Assembly: GCA_902764145.1 (NCBI GenBank)
Contig: CACWUS010000015.1
Coordinates: 1-34,472 of the forward strand
Length of the DNA: 34,472 bases
Source: an uncultured Erysipelotrichaceae bacterium
GTDB lineage: Bacteria > Bacillota_I > Bacilli_A > RF39 > UBA660
Reading direction: 5' to 3'
A model generated the notes under the pieces. That model saw nothing but the letters and a program-made list of their open reading frames with translations. It did not search any database and was not told the DNA's origin. This document shows positions 1-8,606 of this stretch, one piece after another. Within the stretch, counting starts at the first letter, position 1. Each line of letters starts with the position of its first letter. Both the position numbers and the translations under genes were made by a program.

Positions 1-8
1 AACTTGAT

Positions 9-1208
9 ATGAATGTTAGAGATGATCTTGAATACTATATAGAAATTAATAGTAGTGGTAAAATTGTTAAATTATATGCTCGTGATAATTCTTATCAATA
101 TAAACATGATGGTGAATTATCTATTAATGATATAGAAAGCGTTGAAGTCATTGCTGATGTTGAAGAACCTATCAAAATTACTTCTTCCGGATTATATCAT
201 AAGCCAGAGATTACATCTTTTTGTTTTTATACAGGTAATGGAAAAAAATATAGTAGTTATAAAATCAATTGCTTAGATAATTTAACTATTAAAGAATGTT
301 TAAATAATTCACAACATATAGAATCACCCGACATTGTTTATTCTTATAGTTCACAATTTGATACTTGTGTTAAAAATGCTATAGTTACAGATGTTTCTTC
401 TGGATGTGGATACTTAAAAGGAGCAGAAAATATTAATGCTTGTTATAATAATTATGCTAATAAGGAATCTATTCCAAGTAGTACAACAGTTTATGATGTA
501 AAGGACAAATGTATATCATTATTAGATAGGGGTACTGTTGTGAATTGTTGTCTTGATGGCGAGAGTGAAATTGAAGTATATGATAGAAAAAAGAAAAGGA
601 AAATTAAGAAGAAACTAAAAGATATAACATATGATGATTTAATTCTTTGTTGGGATTTTGATTTAGGTAAGTTTACATATCAAAAGCCAGTATGGATTAT
701 GAAAGAAAAATTAATCAATAGTTGTTTAGTTCTTAAATTTAGTGATGGAAGTTACTTGAAAGTTCCGTCTAATCCTGGAGATCATAGAATATATAATTTA
801 GATAAAGAAATGTTTACATCATGTAAATCTGATATTGATACTCCAGTTGGAATGAAGACAATTAATAGCAAAAATGAAATAATAACTTTAATTAGCAAAG
901 AAGAAGTAATGGAAGAAATAACAATATGTAATGTTGTAACTTATAAGGATATTAATATGTATGCTAATGGAATATTAACATCACGTGGTTCAAATAATTT
1001 ATATAAAATCAGTAATATGAGATTTATTAAAGATAATAGAGAGACATTATCTAGAGAAGACTTACCAAATGTTTCCAATGAAATTTTCTATGGATTAAGG
1101 CTTGGCGAAAGGGATATTTCAGTATATGGTTCTAAGGAAAATGCTATTAAAGAATTAACTGTATTTGCTAAAGATTTAGAAAATACAAAAAAAGCTAGTT
1201 TATTATAA
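9..1208 (+). CDS. Hint-domain protein, probably 5'-truncated by the window edge
   Basis: The frame is open to the left edge and no ribosome binding site precedes the ATG at 9, so the real start may lie outside the window. In the 399 visible residues, roughly 1-170 match nothing I recognise and carry scattered cysteines. Residues 180-330 look like a Hint (hedgehog/intein) fold. A block-A-like CLDGESEIEV starts at Cys181, a block-B-like PGDHR has His259, and YANGILTS at 318-325 resembles the last Hint strand. The usual C-terminal His-Asn plus nucleophile of a splicing intein is absent, so N-terminal autocleavage is more plausible than full splicing. Such domains occur in phage tail-type, pretoxin and secreted proteins; which applies here is unknown. 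The Hint call rests on motif reading only. Confidence 0.55.
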   Translation: MNVRDDLEYYIEINSSGKIVKLYARDNSYQYKHDGELSINDIESVEVIADVEEPIKITSSGLYHKPEITSFCFYTGNGKKYSSYKINCLDNLTIKECLNNSQHIESPDIVYSYSSQFDTCVKNAIVTDVSSGCGYLKGAENINACYNNYANKESIPSSTTVYDVKDKCISLLDRGTVVNCCLDGESEIEVYDRKKKRKIKKKLKDITYDDLILCWDFDLGKFTYQKPVWIMKEKLINSCLVLKFSDGSYLKVPSNPGDHRIYNLDKEMFTSCKSDIDTPVGMKTINSKNEIITLISKEEVMEEITICNVVTYKDINMYANGILTSRGSNNLYKISNMRFIKDNRETLSREDLPNVSNEIFYGLRLGERDISVYGSKENAIKELTVFAKDLENTKKASLL

Positions 1209-1217
1209 CTAGTTTTT
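1195..1217 (+). terminator. Intrinsic terminator after the Hint protein
   Basis: CTAGTT and AACTAG form a 6-bp stem around a TATTAT loop, followed by five T. The stem overlaps the stop codon of the upstream gene. It separates that gene from the CotH-like operon. Confidence 0.6.
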
Positions 1218-1290
1218 AATTTTGTAAATTTCTAAATTTTGGTAGAATAAAAACTCTATATATAGTATAATAATATAGGAGTTGTTTGAT

Positions 1291-4218
1291 ATGAAGTTTA
1301 ATATAAAGAAGTTTAAAAATAATATTACGTTTTTTATGATATCAGCAATAGTATTGGTAGTATTATCATTACTAAGTTTTTTGATTGACAGAAGTGGTAA
1401 TATTTATGAAAAGAAAGATTTAAATGATAAAGAAATTAATATTAATAAACTTGTATTAAATGAAATAATGACATCGAATAAAGGTGTTATTGCTGATGAT
1501 GAAGGTAAACTATATGATTATTTAGAAATATATAATGGTAATGATAAAGACATTAATTTAAATGGTTATGGTCTTAGTGATGAAGATACTAAAGCAAAAT
1601 TTGTATTTGGTGATGTAACTGTTAAGGCAAAATCATATTTAATAGTTTATTTAAGTGGTACTTCTAAAGGCGGAGTTCATGCTAATTTTAAACTTAAAAG
1701 TGGTGGAGGAGAAATTGTAGCACTACTAAAACCTAATGGTAAAGCTGTTGATGCTGTTGAAACTGTTGAATTAGCTAGTAATACTGTTATGGCAAGGGAT
1801 GAAAATGGTTCATGGGTTATAATGGAAAAACCTACACCAGGTTATTCAAATAATGTAAGTGGTTATAATGCGTTTTTGGATTCTCTAAAGAGTGAAGAAA
1901 AAGGTAGCTTACAAATAAATGAAATACTTGCAGATAATAAGGGTAATTTTAAAAATTTATCTGGTGAATATAGTGGATACATTGAAGTAAAGAATATAAG
2001 TGATAAGAGTATTAATCTTGATGGATATAGCTTATCAAATGATGAAAGTGTTAGTTTTAAATGGCAATTTCCAAGTACAAGCTTGGGTAGTGGAGATGTA
2101 ATTGTTGTTTATACAAGTGGTATTAGTAGTAAAGAAGGGGAACTTAATACTGGATTTAAGCTTAAAAATAAAAATGGTGTGGTAGTATTAAGTAATAATA
2201 ATGGAAAAGTAATTGATAAAATTAAATATGAGAATCTTGGCAATGGAATTGCGTTAATTAAACAAGGCGATAAGTTACTTGAAAATAATTCTATTTCACC
2301 AGGATATGATAATACTGTTGATGGAATAAAGAGTTTCCAAAAGAAATATTTATCTAATCCTAAAGATTTAATGATTAGTGAAGCAATGAATTCTAATTAT
2401 TCATATTTAGCACAAAATGGTGGTAATTATTATGATTGGATAGAACTTTATAATAATAGTGGTAGTACAATTAAACTTAGTGATTATTGTTTAACTACTA
2501 ATACAAATTCTATTTGTATGTATACTCTTCCTGATATTGAACTTGGAAAAGGTGAATATTATGTAGTTATGGCATCAGGCGATGAAAAATTATCTAATAG
2601 TAAATATAAACATACTAATTTTAAACTTTCTGATACTGAAGGTATATATATAACTAAATCTAAAAAAATAATTGATTCTATGTTAATTGCTAATATACCT
2701 ACTGGATACTCAATGGGAAGAGGAGAATCATATGGAATATATTATTTCAGTAAGCCTACTCCTAAAGAGAAAAATGGAAGTGGAACAGAAGCTGTATCAT
2801 ATTTACCAAGTGCTTCGGTTAAGAGTGGAGCATATAATGATAAAAAAAGTATAGAAGTGGCTTTAAATGGCTACGGAGATATTTACTATACAACTGATGG
2901 TAGTAAACCAACAACTTCATCTAAAATATACAGTAGTCCTCTTACTATTAAGAAGACTACTGTTTTAAGAATAATGAGTAAAGAGAGTGGAAAACTTAAG
3001 AGTGACACTGAAACTTATACTTATATAATGAATGAGAATCATAAATTACCAATATTAAGTTTAGCAATTAATAGCAGTGATTTAAGTAATGTTAACTCTC
3101 ATACATCTTTAAATAGTAGTGTAATAGAGCCAGTAAATGTAGAATTAATTGAAAAAGATGGTAGTGGCTTTAATGTAAATGGTGGTCTTAAACTATTTGG
3201 TGGTTCTACTAGAAGTTATAGAAAAAAAAGTTATGAAATTAAATTTAAAAAGAAATATGGAGATGCTCATTTAAATTACAAATTATTTGATACTGTTGAT
3301 AGTTCAGTATTTGAATCAATTGTGCTTAGAACTGGATCTCAAGATGAATTTCAATATTCTAAGAGAGTTATAATTAGAGATATAGTTGCAACGTCTTTAA
3401 TGCATGATTTTACTAAGGTAGATGTTCAAGCATATAAACCAGTTGTTGTTTATATTAATGGTAAATATTGGGGATTATATTTTATTCGTGAAAAAGTTGA
3501 TGAAAATTTTGTCGCTAATCATTATAATGTTAAAACAACAGAAAAAGATACTGATATTTTAAGAATTGATGGAGAAGTTAAAAGTGGTAGTAGTAAAGCA
3601 TATAATTCTATGATGAGTTTTATCAATAATAATTCACTTGCTAATAAGAATAATTATGCTAAGATTAAAGAACAAATAGATATTGAAAACTTATGTGATT
3701 TTTGGATAGCTGAGATATGGACTAATAATTATGATATAGTAAATACTAGGTATTTTAGAAATCCTAAGATAGATAATGGTAAATGGAAATTTATATTTTA
3801 TGATTTAGATAGTGGTTTTTATGTAGACTATGGTAGAGAAGGTAATTCATTTAATTATTATACAAGAACTGGTGGTATAGGATATGGATACTTTAGTACA
3901 GCTTTACTTAGAAACCTTATGAAGAGTAGTGAATTTAAGAAAACTTTCTTAGAAAGATTATCTTATAATCTTAATAATACATGGTCTACTAAGAATATTA
4001 GTAAAAAAATAGACGATGTAATAGCAGAAATAGGAAAAGATGAAATTAAAAGAAATTTAAGTAGGTGGAATGTTTGTTCTTATAGTGAATGGGAAAATCA
4101 TGTTAAGGATTTAAAGTCATTTTCTAAATCAAGAACTGCATCTATCATTAAGGAAGCTAAGTCATATTTTAATTTATCTAGTAGTGATGTTAAGAAGTAT
4201 TTTGGTGATGTGAAATGA
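1291..4218 (+). CDS. Membrane-anchored CotH-kinase-like protein with three lamin-tail domains
   Basis: I chose the ATG at 1291, not the in-frame TTG at 1282, because AGGAG lies 9 nt before it; the product has 975 residues. A basic N-terminus and one membrane segment (about 12-35) point to an extracellular protein. Three lamin-tail-domain-like units follow at about 54-190, 205-340 and 360-495, each opening with a version of 'lNEim' and closing with 'PTPGYSN', 'SPGYDN' or 'PTPKEKN'. A chitobiase-C/FN3-like module with YYTTDGSKPT is at about 509-580. A CotH-kinase-like domain fills about 610 to the end, with LKLFGGSTRSYRKKSYEIKF, IREKVDEN and FYDLDSGF. CotH proteins are atypical protein kinases known from spore coats; this anchored form more likely acts on a cell-surface partner. 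It overlaps the VTC gene by 4 nt. A TATAAT lies at 1266 without a convincing -35. Confidence 0.8.
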   Translation: MKFNIKKFKNNITFFMISAIVLVVLSLLSFLIDRSGNIYEKKDLNDKEININKLVLNEIMTSNKGVIADDEGKLYDYLEIYNGNDKDINLNGYGLSDEDTKAKFVFGDVTVKAKSYLIVYLSGTSKGGVHANFKLKSGGGEIVALLKPNGKAVDAVETVELASNTVMARDENGSWVIMEKPTPGYSNNVSGYNAFLDSLKSEEKGSLQINEILADNKGNFKNLSGEYSGYIEVKNISDKSINLDGYSLSNDESVSFKWQFPSTSLGSGDVIVVYTSGISSKEGELNTGFKLKNKNGVVVLSNNNGKVIDKIKYENLGNGIALIKQGDKLLENNSISPGYDNTVDGIKSFQKKYLSNPKDLMISEAMNSNYSYLAQNGGNYYDWIELYNNSGSTIKLSDYCLTTNTNSICMYTLPDIELGKGEYYVVMASGDEKLSNSKYKHTNFKLSDTEGIYITKSKKIIDSMLIANIPTGYSMGRGESYGIYYFSKPTPKEKNGSGTEAVSYLPSASVKSGAYNDKKSIEVALNGYGDIYYTTDGSKPTTSSKIYSSPLTIKKTTVLRIMSKESGKLKSDTETYTYIMNENHKLPILSLAINSSDLSNVNSHTSLNSSVIEPVNVELIEKDGSGFNVNGGLKLFGGSTRSYRKKSYEIKFKKKYGDAHLNYKLFDTVDSSVFESIVLRTGSQDEFQYSKRVIIRDIVATSLMHDFTKVDVQAYKPVVVYINGKYWGLYFIREKVDENFVANHYNVKTTEKDTDILRIDGEVKSGSSKAYNSMMSFINNNSLANKNNYAKIKEQIDIENLCDFWIAEIWTNNYDIVNTRYFRNPKIDNGKWKFIFYDLDSGFYVDYGREGNSFNYYTRTGGIGYGYFSTALLRNLMKSSEFKKTFLERLSYNLNNTWSTKNISKKIDDVIAEIGKDEIKRNLSRWNVCSYSEWENHVKDLKSFSKSRTASIIKEAKSYFNLSSSDVKKYFGDVK

Positions 4219-4901
4219 AAAAGTATAAATATAGACATGAATTAAAATTTAAAATATCTAATGCTGCTGCTGAAGTATTAAAACAAAAATTATCATTAAT
4301 ATTAGATAAAGATAATAATGCTTACTATGAAGATGGTTCATATTTGATTAAAAGTTTATATTTTGATGATTTGAATTCTAGTTCATATTATGAAAAAATG
4401 GATGGAATATTGTATAGAAAAAAATATAGAATTAGAATATATAATAATGATGATAGCTTTATTAGATTAGAGAAAAAAATGAAGCATAATAATATGACTG
4501 CTAAGGAACAAATGTTGATTTCAAAAGATATATATAGTAAAATATTAAATGGTAAAATAAATGAAATTGATAATGCTAGTGGACTATTACTTGAGTTTTT
4601 AGGAGATTATAAAACTTTGGGTCTTGTTCCTTCTATTGTAGTTGGATATCATAGGATAGCATTTATTTATCCGATAAGTGATGTTAGAATTACATTTGAT
4701 TCTAATATTGAAAGTGGGCTATATAATTATGATTTGTTTGATAATGAAATGCCTACATATAGAGTTGATGAACCTGGTAAACAGGTATTAGAAGTTAAGT
4801 TTAATGAAGTATTACCTTTGCATATTGCATCTATTCTTGCTGATATTCCTTCTTGTAGGGAAGCAGTAAGTAAGTTTGCAATATGTAGGAGTATTAAATA
4901 A
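4215..4901 (+). CDS. VTC-domain polyphosphate polymerase-like protein
   Basis: This 228-residue protein has the charged tunnel signature of the VTC/CYTH-like polyphosphate polymerases: YRHELKFKIS near the N-terminus, SLYFDD, KKYRIRIY, RLEKKMKHN, VGYHRIAF, and VLEVKF with its acidic residue near the C-terminus. In characterised family members alternating Lys/Arg and Glu on a beta-tunnel bind ATP and the growing phosphate chain. It has no signal peptide or membrane segment, so it is probably cytosolic, perhaps docked on the adjacent DUF4956 membrane protein. Its start overlaps the CotH-like stop as ATGA, which suggests translational coupling. Polyphosphate synthesis is inferred from the family; bacterial VTC-domain proteins in this neighbourhood are largely uncharacterised. 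Confidence 0.82.
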   Translation: MKKYKYRHELKFKISNAAAEVLKQKLSLILDKDNNAYYEDGSYLIKSLYFDDLNSSSYYEKMDGILYRKKYRIRIYNNDDSFIRLEKKMKHNNMTAKEQMLISKDIYSKILNGKINEIDNASGLLLEFLGDYKTLGLVPSIVVGYHRIAFIYPISDVRITFDSNIESGLYNYDLFDNEMPTYRVDEPGKQVLEVKFNEVLPLHIASILADIPSCREAVSKFAICRSIK

Positions 4902-4911
4902 GGAGTGAATT

Positions 4912-5598
4912 ATGAGTGCAGTTGATACTATTAAAAAATCTGTTTTGGATAATTTTACAGGAACTGTTTCTGTAGGGAGTATGTTACTTTCATTATTAGT
5001 AGCATTCTTGGTTGGAATATTTATTATTTATGTTTATAGAAAGACATATACTGGAGTTGTTTATTCTAAAGCATTTGCTCTATGTATACTTATGCTTTCT
5101 ATGGTTACTGCGATGATTATTAGAACAATTAGTTCTAACATCAGCCTTTCTTTAGGTATGGTTGGTGCTTTATCTATTGTAAGATTTAGAACAGCAGTTA
5201 AAGAACCAGTTGATACTGGATTTATGTTTTGGGGAATATCTGCAGGTATTATGGCAGGAGCTGGATTATATTTAATAGCTTTAATAGCTTCTTTAGGAAT
5301 TGGTATTTTATATTTTGTAACTTATTTAATGGGATTTAAAGTTGCTAATAGATATTTACTTGTTATAAAGTATGATGCGTCTGCTCATAATGATGTTGTT
5401 AGAAAATTAAAAACTCTTAAGAAATTTAAAATTAGAAGTAAATCAATATTTGGTAATCAAATTGAACTCTCTTTAGAAGTTGATTTAAGAGAAAATAGTA
5501 GAGGAAACATTGATACAAGCATAGTTGATGGCTTTAGTTCAATGAATGGAGTAGTTAATGCTAGTTTAATAGCATATCAAAATGATTTTGGAGATTAA
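4912..5598 (+). CDS. DUF4956 family membrane protein
   Basis: The 228-residue protein has hydrophobic segments at about 22-43, 52-72 and 78-145 (probably four to five membrane passes) and a soluble C-terminal domain of about 80 residues. The stretch GALSIVRFRTAVKEPVD at about 85-101 is the hallmark of DUF4956 proteins. Genes of this family recur beside VTC-domain and CotH-like genes, as here, but have no assigned biochemical role. A membrane partner or channel for the VTC protein is an inference. It starts 10 nt after the VTC stop behind a good AAGGAGTG site and is clearly part of the same transcript. Confidence 0.82.
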   Translation: MSAVDTIKKSVLDNFTGTVSVGSMLLSLLVAFLVGIFIIYVYRKTYTGVVYSKAFALCILMLSMVTAMIIRTISSNISLSLGMVGALSIVRFRTAVKEPVDTGFMFWGISAGIMAGAGLYLIALIASLGIGILYFVTYLMGFKVANRYLLVIKYDASAHNDVVRKLKTLKKFKIRSKSIFGNQIELSLEVDLRENSRGNIDTSIVDGFSSMNGVVNASLIAYQNDFGD

Positions 5599-5601
5599 TA
5601 T

Positions 5602-6984
5602 ATGGCCACAAGAAAAGTACTTAAAATAACACCTGTTTTAGTAGCACTAAATATTTTAGTGTTACTTATTATTGTGGTTTTTTATACTGCAAGATTGATT
5701 AAATACTATAAAATAGAAAACGGGCATAAAAAAGAAGATACTACTATATTAGTGGATGAGATTAAAAAGCATCAAAGTATGCTTGATGAAACTAAAGGTT
5801 TAGTATTAGATGATAAGACTGGTATATATACATATAAGGGAGAAGTAAATGATAATTACTTGTTTTATTCTGGCATGATGTATAGAATAGTTTCTGTTGA
5901 CAAAAATGAGAATATTAAATTAGTTAGTGAAGATAATGTTACATTAATTTATCCTGGTTTTAATAATGGATATGAAAAATCTTATGTTACTAAATGGTTA
6001 AATAGTAGTGATGAAAAGAATAGTGGTATTTATGAAAATAATCTTATGAATGCTGGTGGTATCCTTGAAAACAGTCAGTATTGTGAGGATGCTATTGATG
6101 ATTTATCTAAAATTGAATGTAATAATTCTACTGATAAATATAAAATAACGCTATTATCTTTATATGATTATAAAATGGCAGGTGGAAAAACTAGTTATTT
6201 AAATAATAATACATTATTTAATTTGGGTTCATTAAATAGTATGAATGCTAATTATTATGTTACTGAAGATGGAGAAATAAGTTTAAATCAAAGATCTAGT
6301 AGGGCAATTAGTATAAGACCTGTTATTACAATTAATTCAGGAACTGAGTTAATTAGTGGTACTGGTAAAAAAAGTGATCCATATATAATTGAAAAACATG
6401 ATGTTGATACTCTTGGAGATACTTATGTAAATAGTATTGTTAAAATTGATAATAATACTTATAAAGTAGTTGAATTAGGTGAAGATAAAGTTAAATTGGC
6501 TGGTACTGATGTATTAAAAGATGGTGAATCTAATTTATTAATAGCTTTTTCAAATAAAATAAGTGCCTATCAAGATAATACTATCGTTGGTAAATATTTA
6601 AATGGTACTTTCTTAGATTCATTAAGTGTTAAAGATAGTGTAGTATCTAGTGATTGGTATAATGGAACTTTAACTCTTGCAGATTTAGATTATTCAAGTA
6701 TTAGAAATTCTAAATCAACTGCTAAAGTGGGCATGCTTACTATTGGAGATATGTATGTTAATGAAGTTAGTAATGTATTTACTACTCTTAGAGGTATGGA
6801 AGCAAGTAATATTATTAATGTTATAAATGAGAGTGGAAATTTGTATGCAGATCAAATTTCATCTAAATATAATGTTAGAGCTGCATTTTATTTAAAATCT
6901 GATTTAAAAATAAAGAGTGGTTCTGGAACTATGGATAGTCCATATGAGTTAGGAGTAAATGATGAAAAAGAAAAAGAAGAGTAA
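5602..6984 (+). CDS. Anchored protein with two tandem DUF6273-like repeats
   Basis: The 460-residue protein has one N-terminal membrane segment (about 10-31) and should be mostly extracellular. The outer part appears to hold two related units, about 75-270 and 272-455. Each begins with a short strand pair (YLFYSGMMYRIVSV; IVKIDNNTYKVVEL), contains a 'KWLN' or 'KYLNG' element, and ends with GTGKKSDPYIIE or GSGTMDSPYELG. This resembles DUF6273-like surface repeats of gut Bacillota, but I call that only by eye. It starts 3 nt after the DUF4956 stop behind GGAGA and overlaps the next gene, so it belongs to the cluster. It could be the extracellular target or scaffold of the CotH-like kinase; there is no direct evidence. 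Confidence 0.6.
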   Translation: MATRKVLKITPVLVALNILVLLIIVVFYTARLIKYYKIENGHKKEDTTILVDEIKKHQSMLDETKGLVLDDKTGIYTYKGEVNDNYLFYSGMMYRIVSVDKNENIKLVSEDNVTLIYPGFNNGYEKSYVTKWLNSSDEKNSGIYENNLMNAGGILENSQYCEDAIDDLSKIECNNSTDKYKITLLSLYDYKMAGGKTSYLNNNTLFNLGSLNSMNANYYVTEDGEISLNQRSSRAISIRPVITINSGTELISGTGKKSDPYIIEKHDVDTLGDTYVNSIVKIDNNTYKVVELGEDKVKLAGTDVLKDGESNLLIAFSNKISAYQDNTIVGKYLNGTFLDSLSVKDSVVSSDWYNGTLTLADLDYSSIRNSKSTAKVGMLTIGDMYVNEVSNVFTTLRGMEASNIINVINESGNLYADQISSKYNVRAAFYLKSDLKIKSGSGTMDSPYELGVNDEKEKEE

Positions 6985-8038
6985 GTTTAGTATATTTTTA
7001 ATAACTATTGATGTTATTGCTTTAGTGTGCTTCTTTTTAGCATATGGCCCTATATCATATTTTAGAGACTTACTTGTTACAACTGCGATGACAACGATGA
7101 ATCATAGATATTTTGCATATGTATTATATAGTGAAGATCAAGTTAAAGAAATACTTGATAATAACAAATTAATTGAACCAGAGGAGGACACTAATTCTTC
7201 TGAAATAACATTTAATCCTAATTTTAATGCAGATAGTTATGAATCTGTTTATGAAGAACAAATCCTTAAAAAAGATGAAGGTAATGATATTTATAAAATT
7301 GTAAATATTAAGGGTGACAATTGGAAAGGCTATATGGTTGTTATATATGATCCTTCTGATATAAAGTTGGTATTTGCATCTAATTATGGTAAAGGTGGTA
7401 AATACTTATCTGATATGGCAAAAGAAAATAAGGCATTAGTTGCGATGAACGCATCAGGTGTTAAATCATCTGTTGGTAAAAATCCAGTAACTGGAACTGC
7501 TATATTAAATGGTAAAGTATATGATACAGGTAAAAAAATTAATAAAGGTGGAGGGCTTATCGGATTTACTAAAGATAATGTTTTAATGCTTACTAAGAAA
7601 AGTGCTAAAGAAGCAATTAAAGATGGAATGGATAGAGCTGTAGAATTTGGACCATTTTTAATAGTTAATGGAAAACCCGCTACATTTAAAGGTAATGGTG
7701 GATGGGGTATTGCTAATAGAACAGCTATAGCACAAAGACAAGATGGAATAGTATTATTTGTAGTTATTGATGGAAGACAAGCTGGTTCTATTGGTATATC
7801 AATGCCAGATTTAGTTAAGTTATTTCAAAAGTATGGTGCTTATAATGCAGCTAATTTAGATGGTGGTGGTTCTAGTGCACTATATGCTAGAAAAACTTTA
7901 ACTGCTAAAAGTGGATCTTTACTTAATAAACCAGTAGGATATGGATATTCTGGAGAAAGAAGACTTCCAAATGCATGGATGGTTCTTCCAAGTGCAATTG
8001 AAAAACATAATAGTACGAGTGAGGGTGAAGGTGAATAA
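6959..8038 (+). CDS. NAGPA-type phosphodiester glycosidase family protein, membrane-anchored
   Basis: The 359-residue protein has a polylysine start, one membrane segment at about 10-30 and an outer domain from about 100. That domain matches the phosphodiester glycosidase (NAGPA/DUF2233) family: VAMNASG, FGPFLIVNGKP, NRTAIAQRQDG, FVVIDGR and the conserved AANLDGGGSSALYA near the C-terminus. Family members cleave or rearrange sugar phosphodiesters and occur in exopolysaccharide and wall-polymer loci. The gene overlaps the upstream repeat protein by 26 nt, with AGGAG 4-7 nt before two adjacent ATG codons (6959, 6962). Its presence points to a phosphodiester-linked surface polymer as substrate; that is inference. 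Confidence 0.82.
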   Translation: MMKKKKKSKFSIFLITIDVIALVCFFLAYGPISYFRDLLVTTAMTTMNHRYFAYVLYSEDQVKEILDNNKLIEPEEDTNSSEITFNPNFNADSYESVYEEQILKKDEGNDIYKIVNIKGDNWKGYMVVIYDPSDIKLVFASNYGKGGKYLSDMAKENKALVAMNASGVKSSVGKNPVTGTAILNGKVYDTGKKINKGGGLIGFTKDNVLMLTKKSAKEAIKDGMDRAVEFGPFLIVNGKPATFKGNGGWGIANRTAIAQRQDGIVLFVVIDGRQAGSIGISMPDLVKLFQKYGAYNAANLDGGGSSALYARKTLTAKSGSLLNKPVGYGYSGERRLPNAWMVLPSAIEKHNSTSEGEGE

Positions 8039-8039
8039 T

Positions 8040-8597
8040 ATGGAAACAAAAGATACAAAAGCAAGAGTATATTTAATTTGTGGAAAAGCAAGACATGGAA
8101 AGGATACATTTTCTGCATATTTAAAAAGTGCTTATGAAGAAAATGGTAAGAAATTAATAATAACTCAGTTATCTAAATATATTAAATATTATGCTCGCGA
8201 AATGACTGGATGGAATTTGACTGAAGAAGATAAACCAAGAGAATTATTGCAACAACTTGGCACTAGTGTAATTCGTGAGAAGTTAGGAAAAGAAGACTTG
8301 TTTATTAATAGAGTTATTGATGATATAGATGTTTTCTCATGCTTTTATGATGCTGTTATTATTAGTGATGCTAGACTTAAAAAAGAAGTTGATGATTTTA
8401 GAAAGGCTATACCTAATATAGTTGTTATTCATATTAATAGACCTAACTTTGATAATGGTCTAACACCAGAACAAAAGATGCACAAAACTGAAATTGATCT
8501 AGATGATTATGACAAGTTTGATAAAAAAATTGTAAACACAACATTAGAACAATTAGAAGAAGATGCTAAAAAAATATACACAAAATATGAAGGTTAG
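8040..8597 (+). CDS. Deoxynucleoside monophosphate kinase-like P-loop protein
   Basis: The start chosen is ATG at 8040, one base after the preceding stop and behind GGGTGAAGGTG; a longer frame upstream would only overlap the glycosidase gene. The 185-residue protein opens with a Walker A loop GKARHGKDT (15-23), then an acidic/Arg-rich middle, and VIISDARLKKEVD at about 116-128, resembling the substrate loop of dNMP and adenylate-type kinases including phage dNMP kinases. It probably phosphorylates a nucleotide monophosphate, but the substrate cannot be read from the sequence. It sits between the surface cluster and pgk with 1 nt and 9 nt gaps, so it should be co-transcribed with both. Confidence 0.6.
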   Translation: METKDTKARVYLICGKARHGKDTFSAYLKSAYEENGKKLIITQLSKYIKYYAREMTGWNLTEEDKPRELLQQLGTSVIREKLGKEDLFINRVIDDIDVFSCFYDAVIISDARLKKEVDDFRKAIPNIVVIHINRPNFDNGLTPEQKMHKTEIDLDDYDKFDKKIVNTTLEQLEEDAKKIYTKYEG

Positions 8598-8606
8598 GTG
8601 TAAAAA

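Noticed and set aside
1282-1290. TTG at 1282 as the start of the CotH-like gene
   Set aside because: AGGAG sits within 1 nt of it but is well spaced (9 nt) for the ATG at 1291, which also gives a normal basic N-terminus.
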